Part shown: positions 12,782-21,927 of the stretch, one piece after another
Layout: each line of letters starts with the position of its first letter
Position numbering within the stretch: the first letter of the stretch is position 1
Assembly: GCA_021847735.1 (NCBI GenBank)
Contig: JAJZQD010000009.1
Span: forward strand, 1-50,902
DNA from: Bacillota bacterium
GTDB lineage: Bacteria > Bacillota > Thermincolia > Thermincolales > UBA2595
Length of the DNA stretch: 50,902 nucleotides
Direction: 5' to 3'
Position numbers and translations under genes: made by a program
Notes under the pieces: model-generated
What the model was told of the DNA's origin: nothing
Database searches by the model: none
What the model saw: the letters and a program-made list of their open reading frames with translations, nothing else

Positions 12782-14029
12782 TTAACTATACAATGGGAAT
12801 TGGTTGCACAATTCATGAACCATATTTTTCGCTTTTGCCAGGTAAACATCGTTATCTCTATGGGCAATCGAGGTGTCGATAATCTCGGCCACCAGTTCCA
12901 TCGCTTCTTCTTTCATGCCCCTGCTGGTAGCTGCAGGAGTCCCAATTCTGATGCCGCTTGTAATCTGGGGGCTTTGGGGGTCAAAGGGGATTGAGTTTTT
13001 ATTCACCGTAACACCCACTCTATCTAGAATCTTTTCGGCTTCTTTCCCTGTAATATCCTTGTTTCGCAAGTCAACAAGCATTAGGTGGTTGTCCGTTCCA
13101 CCGGAAACGAGATTAAAATTCCTCTTTGTTAACGCGCTGGCCAGAGCCTTGGCATTTTTCACAACCTGTTCCTGGTAATCCTTAAATTCTGGGGTCAGCG
13201 CTTCCTTGAGCGCCACGGCCTTTGCTGCAATGACATGCATTAAGGGGCCTCCCTGGATGCCGGGGAAAACTGACTTATCTATTGCTGCCGCATATTTCTG
13301 TTTACAGAGAATCATGCCTCCCCTGGGCCCGCGAAGGGTCTTATGGGTAGTTGTTGTAACAAAATCAGCGTGAGGGACAGGTGTGGGATGGAGACCTACG
13401 GCAACTAGACCGGCAATGTGGGCCATATCCACCATCAGCATGGCTCCAACCTCTTCCGCTATCTCCTTAAGCTGAACAAAGTCAATTATTCTAGGATAGG
13501 CGCTGGCCCCGGCGACAATCATTTTAGGTTTATGCTGAAAAGCCAGGGCAAAAACCTTCTCGTAATTAATCCTGCCTGTATCTTCTTCAACTCCGTAAGC
13601 AGCAAAGTTGTAGTACTTCCCGGACATATTGACAGGGCTGCCGTGGGTCAGATGCCCTCCGTGGCTGAGATTCATACCCAGTACTTTATCACCGGGCTTC
13701 AACATTGCGAAATATACGGACATGTTGGCCTGAGCCCCCGAATGGGGCTGAACATTGGCGTGTTCGGCATCAAAGAGCTTTTTTGCCCTTTCTATAGCCA
13801 GGGTTTCCACAATATCAACATATTCACATCCGCCGTAATAGCGTTTGCCGGGGTACCCTTCGGCATATTTGTTGGTCAGCACGGCTCCCTGAGCAGCCAT
13901 TACTGCCACACTCACAAAGTTTTCTGAGGCAATAAGTTCAATATTGTGTTGCTGTCTATGTTTTTCTTTCGCGATTGCTTCGGCAACTTCCGGGTCAATT
14001 TGTTTTACAAAATAAAGTTCATCATCCAC
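12782..14029 (-). CDS. glyA: Serine hydroxymethyltransferase
   Basis: 415 residues; a PLP enzyme converting serine and tetrahydrofolate to glycine and methylene-THF. The PLP lysine is in [14 protein letters not shown]. The N-terminal [11 protein letters not shown] and [15 protein letters not shown] motifs are intact. It is 15 bases upstream of wecB and probably cotranscribed with rpiB and wecB. Confidence 0.97.
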   Translation of the reverse strand: MDDELYFVKQIDPEVAEAIAKEKHRQQHNIELIASENFVSVAVMAAQGAVLTNKYAEGYPGKRYYGGCEYVDIVETLAIERAKKLFDAEHANVQPHSGAQANMSVYFAMLKPGDKVLGMNLSHGGHLTHGSPVNMSGKYYNFAAYGVEEDTGRINYEKVFALAFQHKPKMIVAGASAYPRIIDFVQLKEIAEEVGAMLMVDMAHIAGLVAVGLHPTPVPHADFVTTTTHKTLRGPRGGMILCKQKYAAAIDKSVFPGIQGGPLMHVIAAKAVALKEALTPEFKDYQEQVVKNAKALASALTKRNFNLVSGGTDNHLMLVDLRNKDITGKEAEKILDRVGVTVNKNSIPFDPQSPQITSGIRIGTPAATSRGMKEEAMELVAEIIDTSIAHRDNDVYLAKAKNMVHELCNQFPLYS

Positions 14030-14084
14030 TCTGTGTTCCTCCCCTAATTATCTACAGCCTTCACCGAGATAAAGCTCAAAGGCC

Positions 14085-14546
14085 TTAAGGATCGTTATTC
14101 GAAGTTTCAATATCGGATATCTTCTGTACCCTGCGGGCATGACGTCCACCTGCAAAGTCGGTTTCCAACCAAATATTCACAATATCCCTGGCCAAACCGG
14201 GGCCTATGACCCGCTCGCCCATGGTAAGGATATTTGCATTATTATGCTCTCGGGAAGCCCTGGCCGAAAAAGTATCATGACACAGAGCAGCCCGGATCCC
14301 CGGAAGCTTGTTAGCCACAATCCCTATGCCTATGCCTGTCCCGCAAATCAATATCCCTCTGTCAAAATGGCCGTCCCGGACAGCCCGGGCTACCTCCAGA
14401 GCAATGTCAGGGTAGTCAACGGATTCTTCGGAAAACGTGCCAAAATCTTTAAAATCGTACCCTTTTTCCTGAAGCAGCTTTCTAATTTCTTCTTTCAGTT
14501 TGAATCCTCCGTGGTCACAACCTACTGCCAGCTTTAAACTGCCCAC
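14085..14546 (-). CDS. rpiB: Ribose 5-phosphate isomerase B
   Basis: 153 residues; interconverts ribose 5-phosphate and ribulose 5-phosphate. Typical motifs are VGCDHGGFKLKEEI near the N-terminus and the catalytic ILICGTGIGIGIVANKLPGIR. The start is GTG at 14546 with GGAGG upstream. Confidence 0.95.
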   Translation of the reverse strand: MGSLKLAVGCDHGGFKLKEEIRKLLQEKGYDFKDFGTFSEESVDYPDIALEVARAVRDGHFDRGILICGTGIGIGIVANKLPGIRAALCHDTFSARASREHNNANILTMGERVIGPGLARDIVNIWLETDFAGGRHARRVQKISDIETSNNDP

Positions 14547-14664
14547 TTGCTCTTCCTCCTGCCAGCGATATTCGTATTTCTACATAACTTTACATCTTCT
14601 ACATGAAGCGTTGTTTCCCTTTTGGAAATATCTGCCTATAGAATAAGAATCTACCTTGTATTAT

Positions 14665-15132
14665 TTACGGGGCCTGTTTTAATATCTTATGAAAAGCTAT
14701 GTCAACAAGTTCCTCAATTTCCCGGGCACATTGTTTGTAGATGTCAACCGGCAGACCAAAAGGGTCAGAAATGTCCAAACCCGATTTGCCGGCAAATTCG
14801 GCAAGGGTAAATACCTTTGAGGCTTCACCCGGGTACAACGCAACCAGGGTCCGCTTGTGATTTCCGGTCATGGTTAGGATTAAATCGGATTCCCTAGCTG
14901 TCTCATGGCAAAACTGTCTGGCCCTATGGCCTGTCAAGTCTATACCGGCCGCCCCCATTACTTCCACGGCCCGGGGCGAGGCAGGGCTGCCCGGACCGGC
15001 TGCCGCGAGGCCTGCCGATGCCAGTTCAATGTTCCCGACACCGTCAGGGTGGGCCTTCAGCCATTTTCTGGCCAGCGCTTCGGCCATACTGCTGCGGCAT
15101 GTATTTCCGGTGCAAACAAAAACAACTTTCAA
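14665..15132 (-). CDS. ywlE: Low-molecular-weight phosphatase, probable protein-arginine phosphatase (YwlE type)
   Basis: About 155 residues. The active-site loop at the N-terminus is CTGNTCRSS (Cys7-Arg13) and the general acid is in DPFG. Thr11 in the P-loop is the residue that distinguishes arginine phosphatases (B. subtilis YwlE) from tyrosine phosphatases, which usually have a bulkier residue there. The TTG at 15132 gives the family N-terminus MKVVFVCTGN and has GGGGGTGG upstream; a GTG at 15147 is the alternative. Next to rpiB and ywlC, as in Bacillus. Substrate class is inferred. Confidence 0.88.
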   Translation of the reverse strand: MKVVFVCTGNTCRSSMAEALARKWLKAHPDGVGNIELASAGLAAAGPGSPASPRAVEVMGAAGIDLTGHRARQFCHETARESDLILTMTGNHKRTLVALYPGEASKVFTLAEFAGKSGLDISDPFGLPVDIYKQCAREIEELVDIAFHKILKQAP

Positions 15133-15180
15133 GAATACCACCCCCACTGTTGACTGCCCATTGTTATTATGTACATGGGG

Positions 15181-16242
15181 CTATATGTATATTACCTTGT
15201 TGCCGGCGGCCTTTTTTAGCCGGTTCATTATCGCTATTCCAATTCCGCTCTCGGGATAGCCTTCGGCAATGATGACGTCAACATCCTCTTCGTCCAAATA
15301 CCGCAGTCCATAAAAGAGATTTTGTGCCACCGTTTCAAGTCTGGCGCGGCTGCCCACGGTAAAAACCTCGTCACTGCAGTAACCCCTGGCTGTTTCGGTG
15401 GAAGCCAGCACCCCTGCCTTTTGGTTCTTGGCGCGATAATCTGCAATAAGTTCGGCAACCTTTTCAAATATAACAGTATAGTCTTCTCCGGTTACAACAA
15501 CTACATCGGCCCTAGGGGAGTAATGGGTATATTTCATCCCGGGCGACCTGGGTGTCCCAAGGGACCCCTTATCCCCAGCTGAGTTTTCCATTTCCACACG
15601 TCCGAGAATGCCTTCAATATCGTCCCTGGTGACACCACCGGGCCTAAGAATAACCGGTGGCTCCGAAGTAAGGTCAAGTACCGTTGATTCCAAGCCTACC
15701 CGGCAGGCACCACCGTCCACAACCATGTCGATTTTCCCCGTCAGGTCCTGTAATACATGCTGAGCCGTTGTAGGGCTAGGCTTACCCGAGGTATTAGCGG
15801 AGGGGGCGGCCAGGGGCACCCCGGCAGCTTTGATCAGTTCAAGGGCCACCGGATGATCCGGCATCCGGACAGCCACCGTGCTCAAACCGGCCGTCACCCC
15901 ATCGGGGATTCCCGGTTTTTTGGACAGGACTACCGTTAACGGCCCAGGCCAAAAAGCCTCCATCACCCTTTGGGCCGGTACTGTAACGTCATCGGATAAA
16001 TCGTAGACCTGGCTGACATCGGAAATGTGAACAATTAACGGGTTGTCGGCCGGTCGGCCTTTGGCTTTAAAGATGGCGGCTACCGCTTCGGAATTCGTGA
16101 CATTAGCCCCTAACCCATAAACGGTTTCCGTCGGGAAGGCAACCAGGCCACCATTCCGCAGTATCGTGCCGGCCTCACTGATAGCACCTTTTGACGGATC
16201 AGCCGGGTCTATTTTAATATATTTTGTTTCCTTGCCTTTCAA
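15181..16242 (-). CDS. ywlC: L-threonylcarbamoyladenylate synthase (Sua5/YwlC)
   Basis: About 353 residues; makes threonylcarbamoyl-AMP for the t6A37 modification of ANN-decoding tRNAs. An N-terminal YrdC domain (about residues 15-205; GGLVAFPTETVYGLGAN, KGRPADNPLIVHI, SANTSGKPSPT) is joined to a C-terminal Sua5 domain (about 235-353), so this is the long Sua5 form and not the short TsaC form. TTG at 16242 follows AAGAGGTG; the GTG at 16251 lies inside that ribosome site. Confidence 0.94.
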   Translation of the reverse strand: MKGKETKYIKIDPADPSKGAISEAGTILRNGGLVAFPTETVYGLGANVTNSEAVAAIFKAKGRPADNPLIVHISDVSQVYDLSDDVTVPAQRVMEAFWPGPLTVVLSKKPGIPDGVTAGLSTVAVRMPDHPVALELIKAAGVPLAAPSANTSGKPSPTTAQHVLQDLTGKIDMVVDGGACRVGLESTVLDLTSEPPVILRPGGVTRDDIEGILGRVEMENSAGDKGSLGTPRSPGMKYTHYSPRADVVVVTGEDYTVIFEKVAELIADYRAKNQKAGVLASTETARGYCSDEVFTVGSRARLETVAQNLFYGLRYLDEEDVDVIIAEGYPESGIGIAIMNRLKKAAGNKVIYI

Positions 16243-16314
16243 AAATAACACCTCTTACAAAACTCCGGCTTTTTGTTTGCAACCTCCAAGTAGATTTGCG
16301 TGCTCAGTTCTCCC

Positions 16315-16430
16315 TTATCCCAATTCCAAGACTCCACCTTCTAGAAGGTGGAGTTTCCACTTTTCTGCTTCAGTGGGGGTAGAGTCCCCCACTGAAGTTT
16401 CGATGTTCAGCTTTAGCTGAACGAGTTCAC
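16315..16430 (-). repeat. 116-bp three-hairpin repeat R2
   Basis: Second copy of the R family, same orientation as R1, lying 9 bases past the prmC stop. The third hairpin here has a perfect 10-bp stem ACTCCACCTT/AAGGTGGAGT around CTAG. It fills most of the 197-base gap between ywlC and prmC. Confidence 0.9.
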
Positions 16431-16439
16431 TGGCACTTT

Positions 16440-17294
16440 TCAAGGTTTGTAAGCTTTGACCAGGCGTTCCAGCCCAGCTAAGTCCCGTATCACTTGTATA
16501 TTTTGATAGCCCACCCCGGTAAGGAAGGCCAGGAGCTGAACTGCCTGCCCATAACCAATTTCCAGCAATATAGCCCCGCCTGTTTTGAGTAATTCAAAGG
16601 CCCGGGGGCACAGTTCCCGGTATTTCTCCAATCCTCCGGGTCCGCCGTCCAGCGCTTTTGCCGGCTCGTACCCGCGGACATCTACCGGTAGGTTGTCCAT
16701 TTCGGAAGATGGAATATACGGAAGGTTAGCGGCGACAAGATCAAAGCACCCGTAGTGTTCGGATTTAACCAGGGGGTCCACTAAATTTCCCTTAAGAAAA
16801 GTAACCCTGCCTGCCACGCCGTGGAGTACTGCGTTATGCCGGGCAACTGCCAGGGCTTCCGCTGAAATATCAATGGCGGTAACCCGGCTGCCGGGCAGGT
16901 AGTAAGCCATGGATACTGCTATCGCCCCGCTCCCAGTACCTACGTCAATAATACGTAGAGGCTTTATCGCTAAAGCCTCTTCAACAAGCAGCTCTGTTTC
17001 CGGCCGGGGAACCAGGACATCCCTGTTAACCCGAAACGGCAAAGACATAAATTCCTTAACTCCGGTGATATAGGCCACTGGTTCACGGGCAGCGCGCCTT
17101 TCGACCAGGGAGAAGTACTTCGTCAGCCTTTCGGGTGAAACCGCGTCCTCACTTTTAATGTAAAGGTCCGGGCGGGACAAATTTAACACAGCGGCCATTA
17201 TCACCTCAGCATCAAGGCGGGGTGTTTCTAACCCGTTCATCCGCAAAGTTTCCGTAGCCATAGCCAAAGTTTCCCTGATAGTAGGAGAAGGCAT
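16440..17294 (-). CDS. prmC: Release factor glutamine methyltransferase
   Basis: 284 residues; methylates the Gln of the GGQ motif in RF1/RF2. An N-terminal helical domain is followed by a SAM-binding Rossmann fold with IDVGTGSGAIAVSMA. The catalytic NPPY motif appears as NLPY (VAANLPYIPSSEM), a substitution of the first Pro. The ATG overlaps the prfA stop by one base (TAATG), so the methylase is translationally coupled to its substrate. Confidence 0.93.
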   Translation of the reverse strand: MPSPTIRETLAMATETLRMNGLETPRLDAEVIMAAVLNLSRPDLYIKSEDAVSPERLTKYFSLVERRAAREPVAYITGVKEFMSLPFRVNRDVLVPRPETELLVEEALAIKPLRIIDVGTGSGAIAVSMAYYLPGSRVTAIDISAEALAVARHNAVLHGVAGRVTFLKGNLVDPLVKSEHYGCFDLVAANLPYIPSSEMDNLPVDVRGYEPAKALDGGPGGLEKYRELCPRAFELLKTGGAILLEIGYGQAVQLLAFLTGVGYQNIQVIRDLAGLERLVKAYKP

Positions 17295-18361
17295 TATTCC
17301 ACCTGCTTTAATTTCTCCGCCTGGTCGGTTGTAATTAATGCTTCAATTATTTCTTCCAGGTCACCCTCAAGAATTTGTGTCAACCTGTGCAGGGTGAGGC
17401 CTATCCGGTGGTCGGAAATCCGGCCCTGAGGGAAATTGTATGTTCTTATCCGTTCACTGCGGTCCCCTGTACCGACCTGGCTCTTCCTGGCGTTAGCCAC
17501 CTGAGCGTTGTGTTCGTCCTGGGCCTTGTCAAGCAGCCTGGCCCGGAGCACCTTCATAGCTTTATCCTTGTTTTTATGCTGAGACTTTTCGTCTTGGCAG
17601 GAAACAACAAAGCCAGTGGGAATATGGGTAATTCTGACCGCCGATTGAGTCGTGTTGACCGACTGGCCGCCGGGGCCGCTGGAACAAAACACATCTATTC
17701 TCAAATCATTGGGGTCAATATCAATATCAACTTCTTCCGCTTCAGGCAGCACGGCTACAGTAACCGTTGAAGTATGAATGCGGCCCGAGGACTCCGTGGA
17801 CGGTACCCTCTGCACCCGGTGGACACCGCTTTCAAATTTTAATCTACTGTATGCCCCCTGGCCCTCAATAAGGAAAATAATCTCCTTGATGCCGCCGATA
17901 TCAGTAGCATTGGTGCTCAGGACCTCTGTCCGCCAGCCTTTCGTTTCAGCATAACGGCTGTACATGCGAAACAGATCCCCGGCAAACAGCGCTGCTTCCT
18001 CACCGCCGGCGCCACCCCGAATTTCCATAATAACGTTTTTGTCGTCATTGGGGTCCTTTGGCAGCAACAGCACTTTGAGCTTCTGCTCAAGTTCTTCTTG
18101 TGTACCTTTAAGTTCTTCCAATTCAAGCTGAACCATTTCCCGGAACTCGTCTTCAAGTTTGTCTTCCAGCATTTCCCGGGCATCTTTTATACTCTGAACC
18201 GTCTTCTTGTATTCCCTGAAGGCAGCAACTACATCAGTTAAGGCAGCGTTTGCCTTAGCATGTTTCTGCCATTCAACCTGATTGCCCATAACTTCAGGGT
18301 CACTCAAGAGCCTGCCTAATTCTTCATATTTGTCTTCCAGAGCCTGTAATTTGTCAATCAT
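17294..18361 (-). CDS. prfA: Peptide chain release factor 1
   Basis: 355 residues; recognises UAA/UAG and triggers peptide release. The catalytic GGQ is in [20 protein letters not shown]. The codon-recognition loop reads VPSTES, so the usual PxT tripeptide is PST. The start overlaps the yqhQ stop (ATGA) and the end overlaps prmC, so yqhQ-prfA-prmC form one tightly coupled operon. Confidence 0.97.
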   Translation of the reverse strand: MIDKLQALEDKYEELGRLLSDPEVMGNQVEWQKHAKANAALTDVVAAFREYKKTVQSIKDAREMLEDKLEDEFREMVQLELEELKGTQEELEQKLKVLLLPKDPNDDKNVIMEIRGGAGGEEAALFAGDLFRMYSRYAETKGWRTEVLSTNATDIGGIKEIIFLIEGQGAYSRLKFESGVHRVQRVPSTESSGRIHTSTVTVAVLPEAEEVDIDIDPNDLRIDVFCSSGPGGQSVNTTQSAVRITHIPTGFVVSCQDEKSQHKNKDKAMKVLRARLLDKAQDEHNAQVANARKSQVGTGDRSERIRTYNFPQGRISDHRIGLTLHRLTQILEGDLEEIIEALITTDQAEKLKQVE

Positions 18362-19287
18362 CTTTCACACTCCTGGAGTTTGTGATCAGTTAAATCCTGT
18401 GCCGCTGAAGGAGAAACCTCTGTATTGCCAGCCGGAAGAACTGCTTGCAAGGCCTGGATGGCTACCTCTAACTGGCTGTCGTCAGCCTCCCGGGTTGTCA
18501 GTCTTTGTAACCACATGCCGGGGGCAATTATAACCTTCATCAACGGTGAATTGCAATACTTGCTTGATAACTTCAGCACTTCGTATGAAACTCCGGCAAT
18601 GACCGGCAGTAACACGATACGTGATACTATCCTGACCAACAGGCTGGGTTTGCCCAAAAACCCGAAGATAAGGATCATTATAACCATTACAATAAGTAGA
18701 AAACTGGTGCCGCAGCGCGGGTGCAGCTGTGAATACTTGCGGGCGTTTTCAACTGTTAGTTCTTCCCCCGCTTCGTAAGTGTTTATAACCTTATGTTCGG
18801 CACCGTGATACTGGAACACCCGCTGAATATCTTTCATCCGGGATATAGCCAGTACGTAAAGGAGAAAAATCGCAATCCGGAATATACCCTCAAAAATATT
18901 GATTAAAACAATACTCTTAAATCCATACAAAAACCTGGCCAGGGTTGTGGGAGCAACCACAAAAAGAAGTATTCCCAAGCCCAAAGCTATGGCTATAGTC
19001 ACACCCATTTCCCAGGTACTCAATTCCTCCTCCTCCGAGGCCGCGGCCTGGTTAGCTGAAAAAGCCAGGGCCTGAATGCCAATAATCAGAGATTCAAAAA
19101 GCATGACAGTTCCTCTGAGGAAAGGCCACTTCAGGAAAGGCAGCTTTTTAGTAATAGAATTTACGGGACGCTCATCGATTATTATTTCGTTGTCTGGTTT
19201 TCTCACGGCAATAGCCACATCGCGGCGGCCGCGCATCATGACCCCTTCTATAACCGCCTGGCCGCCGTATTGAAATTTGTCCCCCAA
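18358..19287 (-). CDS. YqhQ-like DUF1385 membrane protein
   Basis: About 309 residues with several membrane helices in the middle ([67 protein letters not shown]). Family motifs [30 protein letters not shown] and [11 protein letters not shown] are present. TTG at 19287 is chosen because GGTGAGGAG lies 9 bases upstream and the product then begins just before the conserved block; an extension to 19350 has no homology. The molecular function of the family is unknown to me; it is often next to prfA or rpmE in Firmicutes. Confidence 0.88.
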   Translation of the reverse strand: MGDKFQYGGQAVIEGVMMRGRRDVAIAVRKPDNEIIIDERPVNSITKKLPFLKWPFLRGTVMLFESLIIGIQALAFSANQAAASEEEELSTWEMGVTIAIALGLGILLFVVAPTTLARFLYGFKSIVLINIFEGIFRIAIFLLYVLAISRMKDIQRVFQYHGAEHKVINTYEAGEELTVENARKYSQLHPRCGTSFLLIVMVIMILIFGFLGKPSLLVRIVSRIVLLPVIAGVSYEVLKLSSKYCNSPLMKVIIAPGMWLQRLTTREADDSQLEVAIQALQAVLPAGNTEVSPSAAQDLTDHKLQECER

Positions 19288-19352
19288 AATAAAACAACTC
19301 CTCACCTTACATAGGCTTTGCGTGACGCTGAAAAAACCTGTCCCGGTCATAT

Positions 19353-19380
19353 TAAAAAGAGCAGAGCCGGTGCTCTGCTA
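19353..19380 (-). terminator. Intrinsic terminator after rpmE
   Basis: AGCAGAGC/GCTCTGCT with a four-base loop followed on the minus strand by CTTTTTA, starting 4 bases past the rpmE stop. Confidence 0.85.
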
Positions 19381-19383
19381 TAA

Positions 19384-19581
19384 TTACATTCCGTACTTTT
19401 TCTTAAATTTATCCACACGGCCACTGGTATCAACAAATTTTTGTTTACCTGTAAAGAAGGGATGGCATTTAGAGCAAATCTCCACCCGCAGTTCTTTTTT
19501 CGTTGAACCCGATTCAAAAGTTTCTCCGCAAGCACAGGTTACTTTTGCTTCCCCGTACTTCGGATGAATATCCTTTTTCAA
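19384..19581 (-). CDS. rpmE: 50S ribosomal protein L31, zinc-binding form
   Basis: 65 residues. Cysteines in CACG and in CSKC are the C+ zinc ligands, so this is the Zn-containing paralogue expected under zinc sufficiency. The N-terminus [15 protein letters not shown] is typical. The start is TTG at 19581 with AGAGGTGAAGG upstream. It is a single-gene unit with its own promoter and terminator. Confidence 0.96.
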   Translation of the reverse strand: MKKDIHPKYGEAKVTCACGETFESGSTKKELRVEICSKCHPFFTGKQKFVDTSGRVDKFKKKYGM

Positions 19582-19628
19582 GGCCCTTCACCTCTTTTCT
19601 GGCATAATCCCCAAAGTCAACTTCAATT

Positions 19629-19657
19629 ATTATAACATACCAGCAAAGGGTATGCAA
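19629..19657 (-). promoter_or_regulatory. rpmE: Sigma-A promoter of rpmE
   Basis: TTGCAT (19652-19657) and a perfect TATAAT (19629-19634), with a 17-base spacer on the minus strand, about 50 bases before the rpmE start. Confidence 0.6.
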
Positions 19658-19672
19658 CTACTTTTAGAACCT

Positions 19673-20923
19673 TTATTTGACCAGCGGTTTCGTGTAATTC
19701 CCTACTTCCAGACTGGGGATTTCGGTCTTAAGAATTTCTATAAAATTACTAATGCCCAGAACGTTATCCTCTCCCAGAAGTATTTTGCCCGCCAGGTAAT
19801 CAGGATCAATATTAAGGTTGCGGATCTGAACCATATTTACGTTGTACTTTTGAACAAAATCAATTATTGCTTCAGCCTCTTCCGGCAGGTCCGTCAGGCC
19901 TGGAAATGTCAGTAAGTTCAGTGATACATAGACACCTTGCGCCCGCGCAATGGCAATAGAACTGCCAACGTTTTCCCATTTGTAGCCCCGTGGGGAATAG
20001 TATGAATTGTATGTAGCCTCCCGGGCACTGATTGTGCTGACACGCAGAGAGTCTATTCCGGCCAGGCATACTTTTTTTATACCCTCTGTGTAACCGGCGT
20101 TTGTATTCATATTGATTGTCCCATCCCCGGTTTGCCGGCGTATCTCTATGATGGCTTCTGATACGGTGTCTGCTGCAAGAGAGGGTTCGCCCTCACAGCC
20201 CTGGCCAAAACTTATGATGCCATCTTCTGCGCCCGCGAGGTGCGGCGCGGCGATTTCCAGAATCTCCCCAGCGGAAGGTTTGAAATCTATTCTGCTCTGG
20301 GGTGAGGGACAGCATTCCGCAGGCTGGAGAGATATACAGCCCAAACAACTGGCATTACAAGAAGGGGACACCGGTATCCCCCCTTCCCACCTTCGGTAAA
20401 ATATGTTCTGAGCCGTGAAACAGTGGTATTTCATAGCGCATTGACCCAACTGCCGGATTATCCTGTTATGCTTATATTCTTCCCCAGTATCCTTCACCAG
20501 TTGTCCAAGTTCCGGGGTAGAATAATGAACCGGGTTCCACCTCAGGTTTTTATCTGTGGACACAGCCGCAACGTAAACATCGCCGTTTTTAAAGCCCGTG
20601 GCCGCATAACCGAAAAGTGGGAGGGGGTTTTGGTCTGCCCGCCTGTATGCGGGCAGCAGTGTTCTTGTATATCCTTGGGGAAGCAGCGCACCAACGGCAA
20701 AAGCCGGTACCCCCCGCACGTCCCGGCAAACGGTAAATTTGCCCTGACGGTCTAACCCAACGGGGCATCCCCCGGGAATCATAACCAGGGAAGCACCCTC
20801 GGGTAAAGGTATTGCATCAGCCTCACTAATCTCGGTGTAAAGGTTGCCTGTGCGTCCACCGGCAAGCAGGTTGGGGTGGTCATACATTCTACCCTTGGAA
20901 TCGGCATATAATAACTGAAGCAT
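19673..20923 (-). CDS. Radical SAM protein of unknown function
   Basis: 416 residues. The radical SAM cluster motif CNASCLGC gives Cys189, Cys193 and Cys196, followed by a beta-strand glycine motif IISFGQGCEGEPSL and a TIM-barrel-like C-terminal half. The first 180 residues form a separate domain I do not recognise (VMIPGGCPVGLD, LPLFGYAATG, then a Cys-containing CAMKYHCF). Extra cysteines AECC follow the motif. It lies between the M23 peptidase and rpmE; no substrate can be inferred. Confidence 0.8.
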   Translation of the reverse strand: MLQLLYADSKGRMYDHPNLLAGGRTGNLYTEISEADAIPLPEGASLVMIPGGCPVGLDRQGKFTVCRDVRGVPAFAVGALLPQGYTRTLLPAYRRADQNPLPLFGYAATGFKNGDVYVAAVSTDKNLRWNPVHYSTPELGQLVKDTGEEYKHNRIIRQLGQCAMKYHCFTAQNIFYRRWEGGIPVSPSCNASCLGCISLQPAECCPSPQSRIDFKPSAGEILEIAAPHLAGAEDGIISFGQGCEGEPSLAADTVSEAIIEIRRQTGDGTINMNTNAGYTEGIKKVCLAGIDSLRVSTISAREATYNSYYSPRGYKWENVGSSIAIARAQGVYVSLNLLTFPGLTDLPEEAEAIIDFVQKYNVNMVQIRNLNIDPDYLAGKILLGEDNVLGISNFIEILKTEIPSLEVGNYTKPLVK

Positions 20924-20994
20924 TTATGGGTTACCCCCTGGTTCAAATTAAATACCGGGCATCACTATCGCCACCAAATAATTATATTATTTTT

Positions 20995-21028
20995 TTCGCA
21001 AAAATTAAAGGGCATTAACATGCCCTTT
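20995..21028 (-). terminator. Intrinsic terminator after the M23 peptidase gene
   Basis: AAAGGGCAT/ATGCCCTTT with a four-base loop, followed on the minus strand by AATTTTT. Confidence 0.8.
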
Positions 21029-21034
21029 AATGCC

Positions 21035-21892
21035 CTAAATTTTACGGTCCTCTCCCGGCAAGTAATTCTGCGGATTTAATGGGACTCCCCCATACAGCAG
21101 TTCCAGGTGCAGGTGGGGGCCTGTCGAGTGTCCGGTACTGCCAATTCTGGCAATAGTCTGTCCCTGCTCAACGCATTCACCCGGTGAAACTTCCAGGGTC
21201 GAGGCATGGGCATACAGACTGCGCACACCTCTACCGTGGTTGATAATAACGGTATATCCGTAGGTGCCCCGCCACCCGGCAAAAACGACCACCCCGGCAT
21301 CAATAGCCCTTATGGGCTTGCCCTCCTCTGCCGCAACATCCAGTCCTTCGTGAGTCCTACCTGCCCTGGGGCCGAAAACGGAAGAAACTTGTCCGGTTAC
21401 CGGCCAAAATTTAAATTCCGGTACACGGACATCGTAATCGTTTAACTCAGTCGTTATTTCCCGGCCGGTCGCCGGAATGGCCAATGGCCGGCCAATTAAC
21501 AGGGGGTCATTACTCACCAGCCCGTTTTCTTCTGCCAGGGATTTCACGGTTGTGTTAAACCTCCGCGCAATATCCCACAACGTATCACCCGCAGTTACTA
21601 TATACGCAACTTCTTGGCCGGCCGGAATGACAAGTTTTTGGTTTTCCAAAAGGGAGCTTTCCGGGTCTAACCCGTTGGTAAGGGCCAGCAAATGCTCATT
21701 TATTCCAAATCTGTCCGCCACCGTCCAGAGGCAGTCGCCTCTTTTGACAGTGTAATACCGGGGCTGCCCTTGATCTGCCGGCGAAGGTGGATATGCCGGG
21801 TCTTCTCCTGCCAGTACGGTGAGCTTACCAGTTAAGGCCAAGATTAATAACATTACCACGGCTGTAGTCTTAATTTTTCTTTTAAAATTCAC
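21035..21892 (-). CDS. Secreted LysM/M23 metallopeptidase
   Basis: About 285 residues: a signal peptide or anchor (about residues 8-30), two LysM domains (YTVKRGDCLWTVADRFGIN and YIVTAGDTLWDIARRFNTT), then an M23 peptidase domain with the zinc ligands in THEGLD and GPHLHLEL and the auxiliary His in YAHAS. It is expected to bind and cut peptidoglycan cross-bridges outside the membrane. GTG at 21892 has AGGAGAG nine bases upstream; the ATG at 21901 touches that site directly. Confidence 0.9.
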   Translation of the reverse strand: MNFKRKIKTTAVVMLLILALTGKLTVLAGEDPAYPPSPADQGQPRYYTVKRGDCLWTVADRFGINEHLLALTNGLDPESSLLENQKLVIPAGQEVAYIVTAGDTLWDIARRFNTTVKSLAEENGLVSNDPLLIGRPLAIPATGREITTELNDYDVRVPEFKFWPVTGQVSSVFGPRAGRTHEGLDVAAEEGKPIRAIDAGVVVFAGWRGTYGYTVIINHGRGVRSLYAHASTLEVSPGECVEQGQTIARIGSTGHSTGPHLHLELLYGGVPLNPQNYLPGEDRKI

Positions 21893-21927
21893 GAATACCA
21901 TCTCTCCTAAAAATAAAACTCTCCTCT

